Positions 44,255 to 54,053 of a stretch of DNA of 64,000 nucleotides are shown here, piece by piece. The stretch lies in NCBI GenBank assembly GCA_963762735.1, contig CAVXMG010000024.1, positions 62,001 to 126,000 of the forward strand. The letters are read 5' to 3'. Origin of the DNA: DASXKD01 sp963762735. GTDB taxonomy: Bacteria; Actinomycetota; Actinomycetes; Streptosporangiales; Streptosporangiaceae. Numbering within the stretch: position 1 is the first letter of the stretch; each line of letters begins with the position of its first letter. Below the pieces are notes generated by a model, which did not search any database, had not been told where the DNA came from, and saw only the letters and a program-made list of their open reading frames with translations. The position numbers were made by a program, and so were the translations under genes.

Positions 44255-45819
44255 AGCTGCGCCTGCTGGCCAACGCGCTGCGGTCGTCCAACCGCGCCAA
44301 GGCCTCCTTCATGACCAGCACAGCGTTCGCCGTGCTGACCGCGCTCGGCACGTTCGCGCTGCTGGCCTCGCTGCACGGCCAGAGCACTGCGGTGGATCTG
44401 ACCTCGGCCGTGTTCACCGTCTTCGCCTTCGGCTGGCTGATCCTGCCGCTGCTTGCCTTCGGCCTGGACAGCACCCTGGACCCGGCCACGGTGGCCCTCT
44501 ACCCGCTGCGGACCCGCCCGCTCGCCACCGGGCTGCTGGCCGCCTCGGCCACCGGCGCCTGGCCGGCCGCCAACGTGATCGGCCTGCTCGGGGTGCTGAT
44601 CGGGCTGGCCCACGGCGTGCTCGGCGTGCTCGTCGCCCTGGTCGCGGTGCCGCTGCAGGTGCTGTTCTGCATCACCCTGGCCCGCTTCGTGACCACCAGC
44701 ATGGCCGGGCTGCTGCGCTCCCGCCGCGGCAAGGACCTGGCCGTATTCCTGTTCATCCCGATCGTCGCCGGCTACGAGTTCTTCACCCAGGTGGTGCCGA
44801 AGCTGGCCGCCACCGGGAAGCTGACCACCGCGAGCTTCACCGGTTCCGACGCGTGGCTGCGCTGGCTGCCGCCGGGCCTGGCCGCGCACGCGATCCAGGA
44901 CGCCTCGGACGGGCACCCCGGCACCGCCCTGCTGCGCCTGGCGCTGCTGGCCGCCATCATCGTCGTGCTCGGCTGGCTGTGGATCCGGTCGCTGAGCCGC
45001 GCCCTGGTCTCCCCCGACTCCTCCACCCAGTCATCGCAGGTGCGCGCTGCGGCGCTGCCGCTGGCCCGGTACGGCCTGCGCGGCGCGGTGGCCGCCCGAT
45101 TCTGGATCTACCAGCGCCGTGAGCCACTCTCGCTCGTCTACTGGGGCATGACCGCGGTCATCACGGTCGCCGCATCCATCAGTTCCATCATCGGCCCGCA
45201 GCGCCATCCCGGCGTGACGTTCCTGAGTGCGGTCCTCGGCGCGGCGTTCATCGGGCTCTTCCACGCGAACATGGTCGGGTCAACCGGGCCGCCCTTCGTC
45301 ATGGAGGCCACCGCGCTGATCGACCGCAAGGCGCTGCGCGCCTACCTTGCCGGCCAGGACATCGTGCTCGCCGTGATCGGGATACCGCTGCTGATCGCGC
45401 TGACCTTCGGCCTGGGGGCCGCAGCCGGGTTCCCGACCTTCGGGTTCGAGACCATGCCGGTCGCCCTGGCCGCCCTCGGCGCCGCGCTGGCCGTGAGCAA
45501 CATCATCACGGTCAACGGCGCCTATCCGATGGTCAAGCGGATTGGCACCCCCATCTACACCGCCGCACCGGGCTACGGGTCCAGCCGGGTGGCGGCCACC
45601 ATCGGCACCCTGTTCGGCATCCCCGTGCTGGTCGCCCCGGTGATCGTCGCCGCGGTGCTCACCGCAGGCGCCCCGCTGGCGATCCGGGCCCCCGTGCTCA
45701 CGGTCTGCGCCGCCGCCTACGGCCTCGCGCTGGCCTGGGCCGGAGTGCGGATCGCGGCCACCACCGGCGAGGCCAAGATGCCAGAGCTTTGCCAGGTCGC
45801 CCTGGCCAGCAAGATGTAA
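44230..45819 (+). CDS. ABC exporter membrane subunit
   Basis: The 529-residue integral membrane protein has about twelve hydrophobic segments, with charged loops such as SLSRALVSPDSSTQSSQVRAA between two halves. The N-terminus MARLLVQLKLRLLANALRSSNRAKASF is basic and amphipathic, like the ABC-2/ABC exporter permeases that pair with ATPases of the LEGVDP class. The gene overlaps the ATPase gene by 25 bases, so subunits are made together. No substrate-specific motif was seen. The product would form the transport channel with the ATPase domain at 42569. Confidence 0.75.
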   Translation: MARLLVQLKLRLLANALRSSNRAKASFMTSTAFAVLTALGTFALLASLHGQSTAVDLTSAVFTVFAFGWLILPLLAFGLDSTLDPATVALYPLRTRPLATGLLAASATGAWPAANVIGLLGVLIGLAHGVLGVLVALVAVPLQVLFCITLARFVTTSMAGLLRSRRGKDLAVFLFIPIVAGYEFFTQVVPKLAATGKLTTASFTGSDAWLRWLPPGLAAHAIQDASDGHPGTALLRLALLAAIIVVLGWLWIRSLSRALVSPDSSTQSSQVRAAALPLARYGLRGAVAARFWIYQRREPLSLVYWGMTAVITVAASISSIIGPQRHPGVTFLSAVLGAAFIGLFHANMVGSTGPPFVMEATALIDRKALRAYLAGQDIVLAVIGIPLLIALTFGLGAAAGFPTFGFETMPVALAALGAALAVSNIITVNGAYPMVKRIGTPIYTAAPGYGSSRVAATIGTLFGIPVLVAPVIVAAVLTAGAPLAIRAPVLTVCAAAYGLALAWAGVRIAATTGEAKMPELCQVALASKM

Positions 45820-45844
45820 CCGGCCCGGGCCTGACTCCCCGGAT

Positions 45845-46216
45845 TCACCAGGAGCAGAGGCAGAACGGGTGGCCGACCGGGTCGGCGTAGACCCGGAACT
45901 TCTCCTGGCTGCCGAGATGGCGGGCACCCAGGGCGATCGCCCGTTCGTGCGCGGCGTCCAGGTCGTCCACCGCGAGGTCGAAGTGCATCTGCTGTTGTAC
46001 GGCGGGGTCCGGCCAGTTCGGGGCCACGAAGCCGGGCGCCCGCTGGAAGTTGATGGCCGTGCCGCCGCCGGGCGGGTCGATCGCCACATACTCGCCGTCG
46101 CCCGCAGCCTCGGGCACCGGCCATTCGAGCAGTTCCCCGTAGAACCTGGCCAGCGCGGCCGGGTCCGGGCAGTCGATCGTCACCGAGTCGAAACGGGGGA
46201 CGGCAGCGCCGGGCAT
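45845..46216 (-). CDS. VOC-family (glyoxalase-like) protein
   Basis: The 123-residue protein is one vicinal-oxygen-chelate unit: RFDSVTIDCPDPAALARFYGELLEWPV, YVAIDPPGGGTAINFQRAPGF, QMHFDLAVDDLDAAHERAIALGARHL and VYADPVGHPFCLCSW, with the usual beta-alpha-beta-beta-beta repeats. Actinobacterial members of this group often act in antibiotic or aldehyde resistance or have unknown roles. Metal ligands are plausible at the His of MHFDL and the Glu-equivalent near the end, although the latter is Cys here (FCLC). It is convergent with the ABC permease gene. Confidence 0.75.
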   Translation of the reverse strand: MPGAAVPRFDSVTIDCPDPAALARFYGELLEWPVPEAAGDGEYVAIDPPGGGTAINFQRAPGFVAPNWPDPAVQQQMHFDLAVDDLDAAHERAIALGARHLGSQEKFRVYADPVGHPFCLCSW

Positions 46217-46278
46217 CCTGATCCTCCTGGTCGAGTACTTGCGGCCTCACGCTACAGCGGCATGCCGACAGGCCGGGC

Positions 46279-47238
46279 TCAGGCCGACACGTACCTGACC
46301 CTGGGGTCGAGCACCGCGTAGGCGACGTCGGCGAACAGGTTCCCGATCACGGTCGCCAGCGACCCGACCACGGTCAGCCCGAGCAGGATCGGGTAATCCT
46401 GCCGCTGCGCCGCCTGGTAGAACAGGTAGCCCATGCCGGGATAGTTGAAGACCGCCTCGGTGATCAGCGCCCCGCCGAGAATCGCGGGCAGGTACAGCCC
46501 GCACAGTGTCGCGATGGTGATCAACGAGTTGCGCAGCACGTGGCGGATCAGCACCCGCCGCTCGCTGGCCCCCTTCGCGCGGGCGGTGCGGACGTAGTCC
46601 TCGGTGAGGTTGTCCAGCACCGAGGACCGCATATACCTGCTGAACAGCGCGATCGTGGTCAGTGACAGGCAGCAGATCGGCAAGATCAGCGCGTTGAAGT
46701 TCGTGAAGATCGCGCCCACGCCCTCGCCCTGCGGGCCCTCGGGGGGGAATATCGGAATGATTATGGCGAACAGCAGGATCCCGACGATGCCGATCAGGAA
46801 GTCCGGCGTCGCGTAGAAGATCGTTGAGGTCGTGTTGAGCACGTGGTCGGTGACCTTGTTGCGGCGCACCGCCTGGAAGATGCCCATCGGGATCGCCACC
46901 ACCAGCGCGAGCAGGGTGGACAGCCCGACCAGGGCGATGGTCTTCGGCAATGCGGTGAGCATCAGTGAGGCCACGCTCTGGTTCAGGGTCCAGGAGAAGC
47001 CCAGGTTGCCCCGCGCCAGGTTGCCGAGCCACAGGAAGTACTGCCGGTACCAGGGGAGGTTGAATCCGTAGTCGGCGTCGAAGACCCTGATCGCCCCGGG
47101 ATCCCGGTAGGCGTTCGTGCCCATCACCGCGACCGCGACGTTGCCGGGGATCATCCGCAGCAGCGCGAACGTGATCATCGTCACGATCAGCATTACCACG
47201 ATGGACTGGAGCACACGCCGGAGTATGAATGCTGTCAA
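46279..47238 (-). CDS. oligopeptide ABC importer permease (DppB type), second copy
   Basis: The 319-residue protein has six membrane helices and the DppB/OppB family signature: MTAFILRRVLQSIVVMLIVTMITFALLRMIPGNVA, YGFNLPWYRQYFLWLGNLARGNLGFSWTLNQSV, and the EAA-loop LTEDYVRTARAKGASERRVLIRHVLRNSL, which contacts the ATPase. It is strikingly similar along its whole length to the permease at 54050, including GPQGEGVGAIFT. No ATPase, DppC or binding-protein gene is adjacent, so this looks like a stray duplicate that may use the subunits encoded at 50913-56936. The gene starts at ATG 47238. Confidence 0.82.
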   Translation of the reverse strand: MTAFILRRVLQSIVVMLIVTMITFALLRMIPGNVAVAVMGTNAYRDPGAIRVFDADYGFNLPWYRQYFLWLGNLARGNLGFSWTLNQSVASLMLTALPKTIALVGLSTLLALVVAIPMGIFQAVRRNKVTDHVLNTTSTIFYATPDFLIGIVGILLFAIIIPIFPPEGPQGEGVGAIFTNFNALILPICCLSLTTIALFSRYMRSSVLDNLTEDYVRTARAKGASERRVLIRHVLRNSLITIATLCGLYLPAILGGALITEAVFNYPGMGYLFYQAAQRQDYPILLGLTVVGSLATVIGNLFADVAYAVLDPRVRYVSA

Positions 47239-47393
47239 CGCTGCCCTTGCTTCCCCACGGCCGCCACCTTTCCGTCATCGTGCCATACCGTCCGACCTGC
47301 GCCGACATCTGTTTGCCCATTCGGTACCTTAACGAGCTGTTCCGGCGATGAAGGACCGGGCTTCCGGGGCATCCGGCCCGTAATATCGGCAAA

Positions 47394-48935
47394 GTGCTCA
47401 GCTCGCCGTCCCCCGGTCCGGAGCTGCATGACCGGCTCGTGCCGCCGATGCCGGGCAGCGCCCTGTGGGGGTGGGCCGGCCCGCTCCTGGTGACGCTCTT
47501 CGGCGCGTTCCTCCGCTTCAACCGGCTGGGCCTGCCGCATGCCGTGCTGTTCGACGAGACCTACTACGTCCCCGACGCCTACGGCATCCTGCGACATGGC
47601 GTGGAGGTCGATCACGTCAGCAACGTCAACGCGCTGCTCGCCCGGGGCAGTACGCACATCCTGGAGGGGACAAAGGGCGAGTACGTGGTCCACCCGCCGC
47701 TCGGCAAGATGTTCATCGCCGTCGGGGAGTGGCTGTTCGGGCTGACCCCGTTCGGCTGGCGGTTCGCGGTGGCGGTGGCGGGCTCGCTGGCCATCCTGAT
47801 GACCGCGCGGATCGCGCGCCGGATGACCCGCTCCACGCTGCTCGGCTGCGCCGCGGGCTTCCTCCTGGCCCTGGACGGGCTGGAGTTCGTGCTGAGCCGC
47901 ACCGCGATCCTGGACATCTTCGTCATGTTCTGGGTACTGGCCGCCTTCGGCCTGCTGGTGATCGACCGGGACCGGACGAGGGCCGCCCTGGCAGCGGCGG
48001 CCAGCCAGGGCGGCACCAGCGGGCCACGGCTCGGCTTCCGCTGGCCGCTGCTGCTGGCGGGCTTGTGCCTGGGCTGTGCCTGCGCGACCAAGTGGAATGG
48101 CGTGTGGTACCTGCCTGCCTTCGCCGCCCTGGTCGTGGCCTGGGACGTGGGCGCGCGCCGCGCGGCCGGGCTCGGCAACGGGGTGCGCGGCATGCTGCGC
48201 AGCGACGCACCGTGGCTGCCGCTCTGGTTCGCCGTCGTGCCGGCCGCGGTCTACGTCGTGTCCTGGACCGGCTGGTTCGCCACCAGCTACGGCTTCGACC
48301 GCAACGGAGCCGCGCTCAACGGCGGCCATCCGGCCAGCACGATCGTGGCATGGCTGCAGTACAACAAGTCGATGCTCGGATACGGCCTCGGGCTGCAGGC
48401 CCCTCAGTCCTACAAATCCAACCCGCTCGGCTGGCCGGTGCTGGCCAGGCCGATCTCCTTCTACTCCGTCTGCCTGCCGACGGGCAGCAACTGCGGCCGG
48501 GTGCCGACGTCCACCGAGCAGGAGGTGCTGGCGATCGGCACGCCGCTCATCTGGTGGGGCGGGGTGGCCGCGCTGCTGGTGTGCCTGGCCTGGTGGCTGA
48601 CCCGCCGCGACTGGCGCGCGGGCGCGGTGCTGCTCGGCGTCGGGGCCGGCTGGCTGCCGTGGCTCTGGTTCTACTGGCACGACCGTCGCACCGAGTTCTT
48701 CTACTACGCCGTGGTGTTCGACCCGTTCCTCGTGCTCGCCATCGCGCTGTGCCTCGGCCTGATCCTGGGCCCGGCACGGGCCGGGCCGAACCGCCGGGTG
48801 GCCGGCGCGGCGGTCGCCGGGGGCTACCTGCTGGCGGTGGTCGCCAACTTCTACTACCTCTATCCGGTCCTGGCCGGCCAGACCCTCCCGTACAGCTCCT
48901 GGCTCGCCCGCATGTGGTTCCGCAGCTGGATCTGA
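47394..48935 (+). CDS. pmt: protein O-mannosyltransferase (PMT, GT39)
   Basis: The 513-residue membrane enzyme has the GT39 pattern: VLFDETYYVPDAYGILRHGVEVDH (the conserved Asp-Glu pair after the first helix), VVHPPLGKMFIAVGEWLFG, RFAVAVAGSLAILMTARIARRMTRS and LDGLEFVLSRTAILDIFVMFWVLA, then CATKWNGVWYL and C-terminal helices with WFYWHDRRTEFFYYAVVFDPF. It transfers mannose from polyprenyl-phosphate mannose to Ser/Thr of proteins crossing the membrane. The donor is made by the synthase at 12999. The many exported, Ser/Thr-rich proteins of this window are plausible acceptors. The N-terminal GTG 47394 or a later ATG (47451) may be the start. Confidence 0.85.
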   Translation: MLSSPSPGPELHDRLVPPMPGSALWGWAGPLLVTLFGAFLRFNRLGLPHAVLFDETYYVPDAYGILRHGVEVDHVSNVNALLARGSTHILEGTKGEYVVHPPLGKMFIAVGEWLFGLTPFGWRFAVAVAGSLAILMTARIARRMTRSTLLGCAAGFLLALDGLEFVLSRTAILDIFVMFWVLAAFGLLVIDRDRTRAALAAAASQGGTSGPRLGFRWPLLLAGLCLGCACATKWNGVWYLPAFAALVVAWDVGARRAAGLGNGVRGMLRSDAPWLPLWFAVVPAAVYVVSWTGWFATSYGFDRNGAALNGGHPASTIVAWLQYNKSMLGYGLGLQAPQSYKSNPLGWPVLARPISFYSVCLPTGSNCGRVPTSTEQEVLAIGTPLIWWGGVAALLVCLAWWLTRRDWRAGAVLLGVGAGWLPWLWFYWHDRRTEFFYYAVVFDPFLVLAIALCLGLILGPARAGPNRRVAGAAVAGGYLLAVVANFYYLYPVLAGQTLPYSSWLARMWFRSWI

Positions 48936-48962
48936 CCCGGTTTCCCGGGCAATCTGGTGGGC

Positions 48963-49995
48963 ATGGCTGAACCGCTCTCGGGCCTGGCCCGGTGCCCGGT
49001 GGTCGTGGCGCCGATGGCCGGGGGACCCTCCACGACCGGCCTGGTAGCCGCCGCCTCCGCCGCTGGCGCGCTGGCTTTCCTGGCCGCCGGTTACAAGACC
49101 GCCGCCGTCATGCGGTCCGAGATGGACGCGGTCCGGGCCGCCACGGGTGCCCCGTTCGGTGTCAACGTGTTCGTGCCGGGCACGCCAGCCGCCGACCGCG
49201 CGGCGCTCACCCGCTACCTCGCCGAACTGGAGCCAGAGGCCGCCGCGCTCGGCGTTCAACCGGGGGCTCCTGACTGGGACGACGACGACTGGGACGCGAA
49301 GCTGGCTGCCCTGTTTGCCGATCCGCCCGCTGTCGTCAGCTTCACCTTCGGCTGCCCGGACGAAGGGCGTCATCGCGGCGCTGCGGGCCGCGGGGAGCCA
49401 GGTGTGGGTCACCGTCACCGCGCCTGGCGAGGCGGCGGTCGCGGTCGCGCGCGGCGTGGACGGGCTGTGCGTCCAGGGCCCAGAGGCCGGCGCCCACCGC
49501 GGCACGTTTTCCGCGTCGGCCAGCCCGCCGGCCGTGCCGCTGCACCGCTTGCTCCGCGATGTCGCGGCGGTCACCGGGCTCCCGCTGATCGCCGCGGGCG
49601 GGATCATGAGCCGCCAGGACGTCAGGGACGTGCTGGCCGCGGGCGCGGTGGCGGCCCAGTGCGGCACCGCGTTCCTGCGCTGCCCGGAGAGCGGTGCCCA
49701 GCCGTTGCACAAGGCGGCCCTCGCGGATCCGGCGTTCACCGCCACGGCGGTGACCCGCGCGTTCACCGGCAGGCCCGCGCGCGGCCTGGTCAACCGCTTC
49801 ATGCTCGACCATCCGGACGCCCCGGCCGCCTACCCCGAGGTGCACTTCGCCACCCGGCCGCTGCGCGCCGCCGCCGCGGCCGCGGGTGACACCGGCCGGA
49901 TCAACCTGTGGGCGGGCGAGGGTTACCGGGCGGCTGCCGAGAGGCCCGCAGCCGAGATCGTGGAACTCCTGGCCGGCGGTCCTGGCGGCGGCTGA
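48963..49995 (+). CDS. nitronate monooxygenase-family flavoprotein, one frame break
   Basis: ATG 48963 encodes MAEPLSGLARCPVVVAPMAGGPSTTGLVAAASAAGALAFLAAGYKT, the N-terminal FMN-binding strands of a class I-like nitronate monooxygenase, and FGVNVFVPGTP. After a frame change near 49360 it continues VIAALRAAGSQVWVTVTAPGEAAVAVARGVDGLCVQGPEAGAHRG (EAGAH, the catalytic-His block), PLIAAGGIMSRQDVRDVLAAGAVAAQCGTAFLRCPES and a C-terminal INLWAGEGYR. The full length would be about 344 residues. It differs from the 15407 enzyme in the EAG-A-H motif and in its C-terminus. It probably follows the PMT gene in one transcript, 27 bases apart. Confidence 0.75.
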
Positions 49996-50130
49996 CCCTG
50001 GCCGCCAGCGCCAGGCCGGGTGCCGGGAGGCCGCGGCCCGCGGCGAAGGGCCCAGCGGGCCTGGGTGCCGGCGAGATGGCTCCGGGCCAATCCAGACCGA
50101 TGATCATGGGGAAAGCCGGGAGGAGCCGTC

Positions 50131-50878
50131 ATGCGGGTCGCCGTTCTTGCCGATATCCACGGAAACCTCCCCGCGCTCGACGCCGTGCTCGCGGAGGCCG
50201 AGGCCGCCGGGGCGGACGCGATCGTGCTCAACGGCGACATGGCCACCGGCCCGATGCCCGCGCAGACCCTGGAGCGGCTGGCGGGGCTGGGGGAGCGGGC
50301 GGTCTGGGTCCGTGGCAACTGCGAGCGGGAGCTGGCCGACGCGTGGGACGGCACTCTCGATCCGGACCTGCCCGAGGTCGCACGGGTGCCCGCCGAATAC
50401 TGCGCGGCCCAACTCGAGCGCGCCCACCGCGACCTGCTGGACGGCCTGCCGCTATCGGTCACGCTGGAGGTGACCGGGCTGGGGCCGGTGAGCTTCTGCC
50501 ACGCCACGGCCGTCAGCGACACCGCCATTGTGCTGGTGGACTCACCCGTCGACCGCCTACCGCACCGGGTTCGCCGGCGTGACCGAGCCGACGGTCGTGC
50601 TCGGCCACACGCACATGCCGTTCGACCGGCTCGCCGACCGCCGCCGGTTCGTCAACCCGGGCAGCGTCGGCATGCCGTACGGGACGCCGGGCGCGCACTG
50701 GGCTCTGCTCGGCCCCGAGGTCGTGCTGCGGCGTACCAGGTACGACGCGGACGCGGCCACGCAGGTGATGCGTGCCGCCGCGCCGGCATATCCAGGCCTG
50801 GACGAGTTCCTTGCCGAGAATGTGCTGACCGTGCCCTCGGACGCCGAGGCCCTGGCGGTGTTCTCCGGGTCCGGCTGA
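50131..50878 (+). CDS. calcineurin-type metallophosphoesterase (YfcE-like), one frame break
   Basis: GTCATG at 50128-50133 follows GGGAGGAGCC. The product begins MRVAVLADIHGNLPALDAVLAEA (Asp and His metal ligands, D-x-H), VLNGDMATGP (GDxxxxGP), WVRGNCERELAD (GN(C/H)D/E). After a frame change near 50553 it continues FAGVTEPTVVLGHTHMPFDR (the GHTH ligand motif) and FVNPGSVGMPYG, ending at TGA 50876. The domain order and the length of about 248 residues fit YfcE/MJ0936-like phosphodiesterases that hydrolyse small phosphodiesters. The substrate is not predictable. Confidence 0.8.
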
Positions 50879-50912
50879 CCGCTAGCCGCGCTGGCCGGCG
50901 TAGCGCATGTCC

Positions 50913-53009
50913 TTACGGCATGTCCGAGGCGACCGTGCTTGGCACGCTCACCTCCTGCGCCTGCGCCGCGGGGGCGGGCTCGGTCAGCGGGAAGTGGCAC
51001 GCGGCGAAGTGGGTGCCGCCGAACGGCCGCAGCGGCGGCTCCTCCGCGGCACACAGGTCCTGCGCCCGCGGGCAGCGGGTGCGGAACCGGCAGCCGGACG
51101 GGGGGTCGATAGCCGACGGCAGTTCGCCCGCCACGCCCTTGGCGACCTTCGACTTCTCCACCACCGGGTCCGCATTCGGGATGGTGTCGATCAGGCCCCG
51201 GGTGTAGGGGTGCACCGGCCGGTAGTAGACGTCGTCGGCCGGCCCGACCTCGACCAGCTTGCCCAGGTACATCACGCCGATGTTGTTGGACAGGTAGCGG
51301 ACCACCGACAGGTCGTGCGAGATGAACATGTAGGTCAGGCCGTGGTCCCGCTGCAGGTCCTTCATCAGGTTGAGGATCTGCGCCTGGATCGACACGTCCA
51401 GCGCGGACACCGGCTCGTCGGCCACGATGAGCTGCGGCCGCAGGATCAGCGCGCGGGCCAGGCCGAGGCGCTGGCGCTGGCCGCCGGAGAACTCGTGCGG
51501 GTAGCGCTGCACCGCCGCCCGGGGCAGGCCCACCTCGTCCAGGATCTCGTTGATCTTGGTCTGCTGTTCGCTCCGGCTGCCGCGCCGCTGGATGGCCAGC
51601 GGCTCCCGCAGGATCGGGCCCACCCGCATGCGCGGGTCCATCGACGCGTAGGAGTCCTGGAACATGAGCTGGACCTTGTCGCTGCGCTGCCGTCGTTCCC
51701 GGTTGGATAGCTTGGTCAGGTCCTCACCGTCCAGGAGGATGGAGCCGCTCGTGGCCTTCTCCAGGCCCACGATGAGGCGGCCGATCGTGGTCTTGCCGCA
51801 GCCGGACTCACCGACCATCCCGAACGTCTGGCCGGGCACGATCGCGAAGCTGACGTCGGCGACCGCGCTCACCTCGCCCACCTTGCGCTGGAGTACCGCC
51901 CCTGAGGTCACCGCGAAGTTCTTCACCAGGTGATCCACCCGTAGCAGCTCACCGGTGGCCGCGGCCGCTGGCGCCACGGCGGCCTCGGCGGCCTTCTTCT
52001 CGGCCACGGCCAGCTCGGCGAGCCGCTTCTCCCGCTCCTCCTTGCCGACCGGGAAGAAGCAGCGGAAGACATGCTCCCAGCTGTCCCCCTTCAGCTCCGG
52101 CTCCTGCGCACGGCAGGTCTCCTGCGCGTAACGGCACCGCGCCGCGAACCGGCAGCCCGGCGGGGGGGCGGTCAGGTCCGGCGGCATCCCGGGGATGTTG
52201 TACAGGCGCCGGGACGAGTCGGCCGCCTTCTCCGGAAGGGCCTCGAACAGGGCCTCGGTGTAGGGGTGGCGCGGGTTAGCGAACAGCCGGGCGGTGGTGG
52301 TGCTCTCGGCGACCTTGCCCGCGTACATGACCACGGTGCGGTCGGCCCGGCCGGCGATCACGCCCAGGTCGTGGGTGACCAGGATCACCGCCATCGACAG
52401 CCGCTTGCGCAGGCTGTCGATCAGTTCCAGGATCTGCTTCTGGATCGTCACGTCCAGCGCGGTGGTCGGCTCGTCCGCGATCAGCAGCTTGGGCTCGCAG
52501 GACAGCGCCATGGCGATCATGACCCGCTGGCGCATCCCGCCGGACAGCTGGTGCGGGTAGTTGTTCACCCGCTCCGCGGGCCGGGGCATGCCGACCAGGC
52601 CCAGCACCTCGACGGCGCGCTCCCGCGCCTCGGCCGCCGACGCGCCCCGGTGCAGCACCACGGTCTCGGAGATCTGGTCTCCGATCCTCATCGTCGGGTT
52701 CAGCGACGTCATCGGGTCCTGGAAGATCATGCCGATCTCGTTGCCGCGGACGTGACGCATGTCGGCGTCGGACAGGGCCGAGATCTCCTTGCCGTCGAGC
52801 AGGATCTTCCCGCCGACGATGTGGCCGCCCGGCGGAAGCAGCCGCATGATGGACAGCGCGGTCATCGTCTTGCCGCAGCCCGACTCCCCGACGATGCCCA
52901 GGCACTCGCCCGGTTCCAGGGTGAGGCTGACACCGTCCAGCGCGTGCACGGTCGAGCGGCGCAGCCGGATCTCGGTCTGCACGCCGTCGAGTTCAAGCAG
53001 GTGAGCCAT
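50913..53009 (-). CDS. fused oligopeptide ABC importer ATPase (DppD-DppF in one chain)
   Basis: The 698-residue protein has two complete ATPase halves. The first (about 1-330) has Walker A GESGCGKTM, signature LSGGMRQRVMIAMAL and Walker B LLIADEPTTALDV. It ends in a Cys cluster (CRFAARCRYAQETC) typical of DppD/OppD, which often binds an iron-sulfur cluster. A charged helix (KEEREKRLAELAVAEKKAAEAA) links to the second half (about 365-698), with GESGCGKTT, FSGGQRQRLGLARAL, LIVADEPVSALDV and a second Cys cluster (CRFRTRCPRAQDLC). It energises the importer whose permeases and binding protein are the next genes on this strand. Fusion of the two ATPases is known in this family. Confidence 0.88.
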   Translation of the reverse strand: MAHLLELDGVQTEIRLRRSTVHALDGVSLTLEPGECLGIVGESGCGKTMTALSIMRLLPPGGHIVGGKILLDGKEISALSDADMRHVRGNEIGMIFQDPMTSLNPTMRIGDQISETVVLHRGASAAEARERAVEVLGLVGMPRPAERVNNYPHQLSGGMRQRVMIAMALSCEPKLLIADEPTTALDVTIQKQILELIDSLRKRLSMAVILVTHDLGVIAGRADRTVVMYAGKVAESTTTARLFANPRHPYTEALFEALPEKAADSSRRLYNIPGMPPDLTAPPPGCRFAARCRYAQETCRAQEPELKGDSWEHVFRCFFPVGKEEREKRLAELAVAEKKAAEAAVAPAAAATGELLRVDHLVKNFAVTSGAVLQRKVGEVSAVADVSFAIVPGQTFGMVGESGCGKTTIGRLIVGLEKATSGSILLDGEDLTKLSNRERRQRSDKVQLMFQDSYASMDPRMRVGPILREPLAIQRRGSRSEQQTKINEILDEVGLPRAAVQRYPHEFSGGQRQRLGLARALILRPQLIVADEPVSALDVSIQAQILNLMKDLQRDHGLTYMFISHDLSVVRYLSNNIGVMYLGKLVEVGPADDVYYRPVHPYTRGLIDTIPNADPVVEKSKVAKGVAGELPSAIDPPSGCRFRTRCPRAQDLCAAEEPPLRPFGGTHFAACHFPLTEPAPAAQAQEVSVPSTVASDMP

Positions 53010-53074
53010 TCGTCCTCGGTTCTATCGCCGTGCCGGTGGGCCCGGCCGGGGGAGGGATCCGGTGGGGCCTTTGT

Positions 53075-54053
53075 TCAGCGGCGCTGGAGCCGCACCTCGA
53101 CAGCATCCCGCAGGCCTTCACCGACGAAGATGGCCGCGGTGATGACCAGGATGATCGCGAGGCCCGCCGGGAAGATCAGCCACCAGTAACCGTCGTAGAC
53201 GTATGTGACGCCGTCGCTGAGCATGCCGCCCCAGTCCTGCTTGGGGGGCGCGACGCCCAGGCCCAGGTAGCTCAGCGCGACGACCAGGGCGATGGCGTCG
53301 GCCACCTGGAAGGTCGCGTTGACCATGATGGTCCCGATCGCGTTGGGCGCGATATGCCGCATCACAGCCCGGCTGCCGCCGCCGCCCATGACCTTCATCG
53401 CCTGGACGTACTCGCGCACCCGCAGCGAGAGTGCCTCGCCGCGCACCAGGCGCGAGGTGGTGAGCCAGGAGGTGAGCGCGACCACCAGGATCAGGATTAC
53501 CGGCGTCGGCTGCACGATGGCCACCACGACCAGGGCCAGGAAGAGCGTCGGGATGGACAGCATCGCGTCGACGATGCGCATCATGACCGTGTCGAGCACG
53601 CCGCCGAAGTACCCGGCGATCGCGCCCCAGAGCACACCGACGACGGTGGCCAGGGCCGCTGCCGCGATGCCGACCTCCAGGGAGATCTGGCCCGCTACCA
53701 TCAGCCGGCCGAGAACGTCGTAGCCGCTGGCGTCGGTGCCCAGCGGGTGTGCCGCACTCGGCGGCATGTTCTCGATCGCGAAGTTCACATGGACCTGGTC
53801 GGTGTGGTAAAAGAGCGGCCCGATGAAACAGAACGCGAAGATCGCGACGAAGATCGCCACGCCGGTGACCGCGAGCTTGTTCTCCAGGAAGACGTCCACG
53901 CTGCGGCGGAAGGCGCTGCGCGGTTTGCCGGCCGGGAGCATTCCCGCGCGCGACGGCCGAGGCTTCGCCGAGCGGTTCTGACGTGACGGTGGCCAGTCCC
54001 ATGGCCGACGACTCGGGGCCGGGCGGGGGATCGGCTGGCAGATTCAGCGTCAT
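53075..54053 (-). CDS. oligopeptide ABC importer permease (DppC type), one frame break near the N-terminus
   Basis: ATG 54053 overlaps the stop codon of the DppB gene (TCATGA region), giving MTLNLPADPPPGPESSAMGLATVT. After a change of frame near 53945 the DppC-type sequence continues: FRRSVDVFLENKLAVTGVAIFVAIFAFCFIGPLFY, HPLGTDASGYDVLGRLMVAGQISLEVG, the EAA loop LSLRVREYVQAMKVMGGGGSRAVMRHIAPNA and LSYLGLGVAPPKQDWGGML. Six membrane helices are expected. A start at 53941 (MLPAGKPRSAF) would avoid the break, but would lose the overlap with the upstream gene. With DppB it forms the channel. Confidence 0.82.

Noticed and set aside
47235..49802. An 855-codon open frame on the minus strand
   Set aside because: It lies opposite the recognised mannosyltransferase and oxidoreductase genes, has Arg/Gly/Pro/His-rich low-complexity composition and no protein motif; long antisense frames are expected at this GC content.
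11474..50112. CCGATGATCATGGGGA present near 11475 and again near 50097
   Set aside because: About two chance pairs of 15-mers are expected in 64 kb, and the contexts (terminator arm versus leader) are unrelated.
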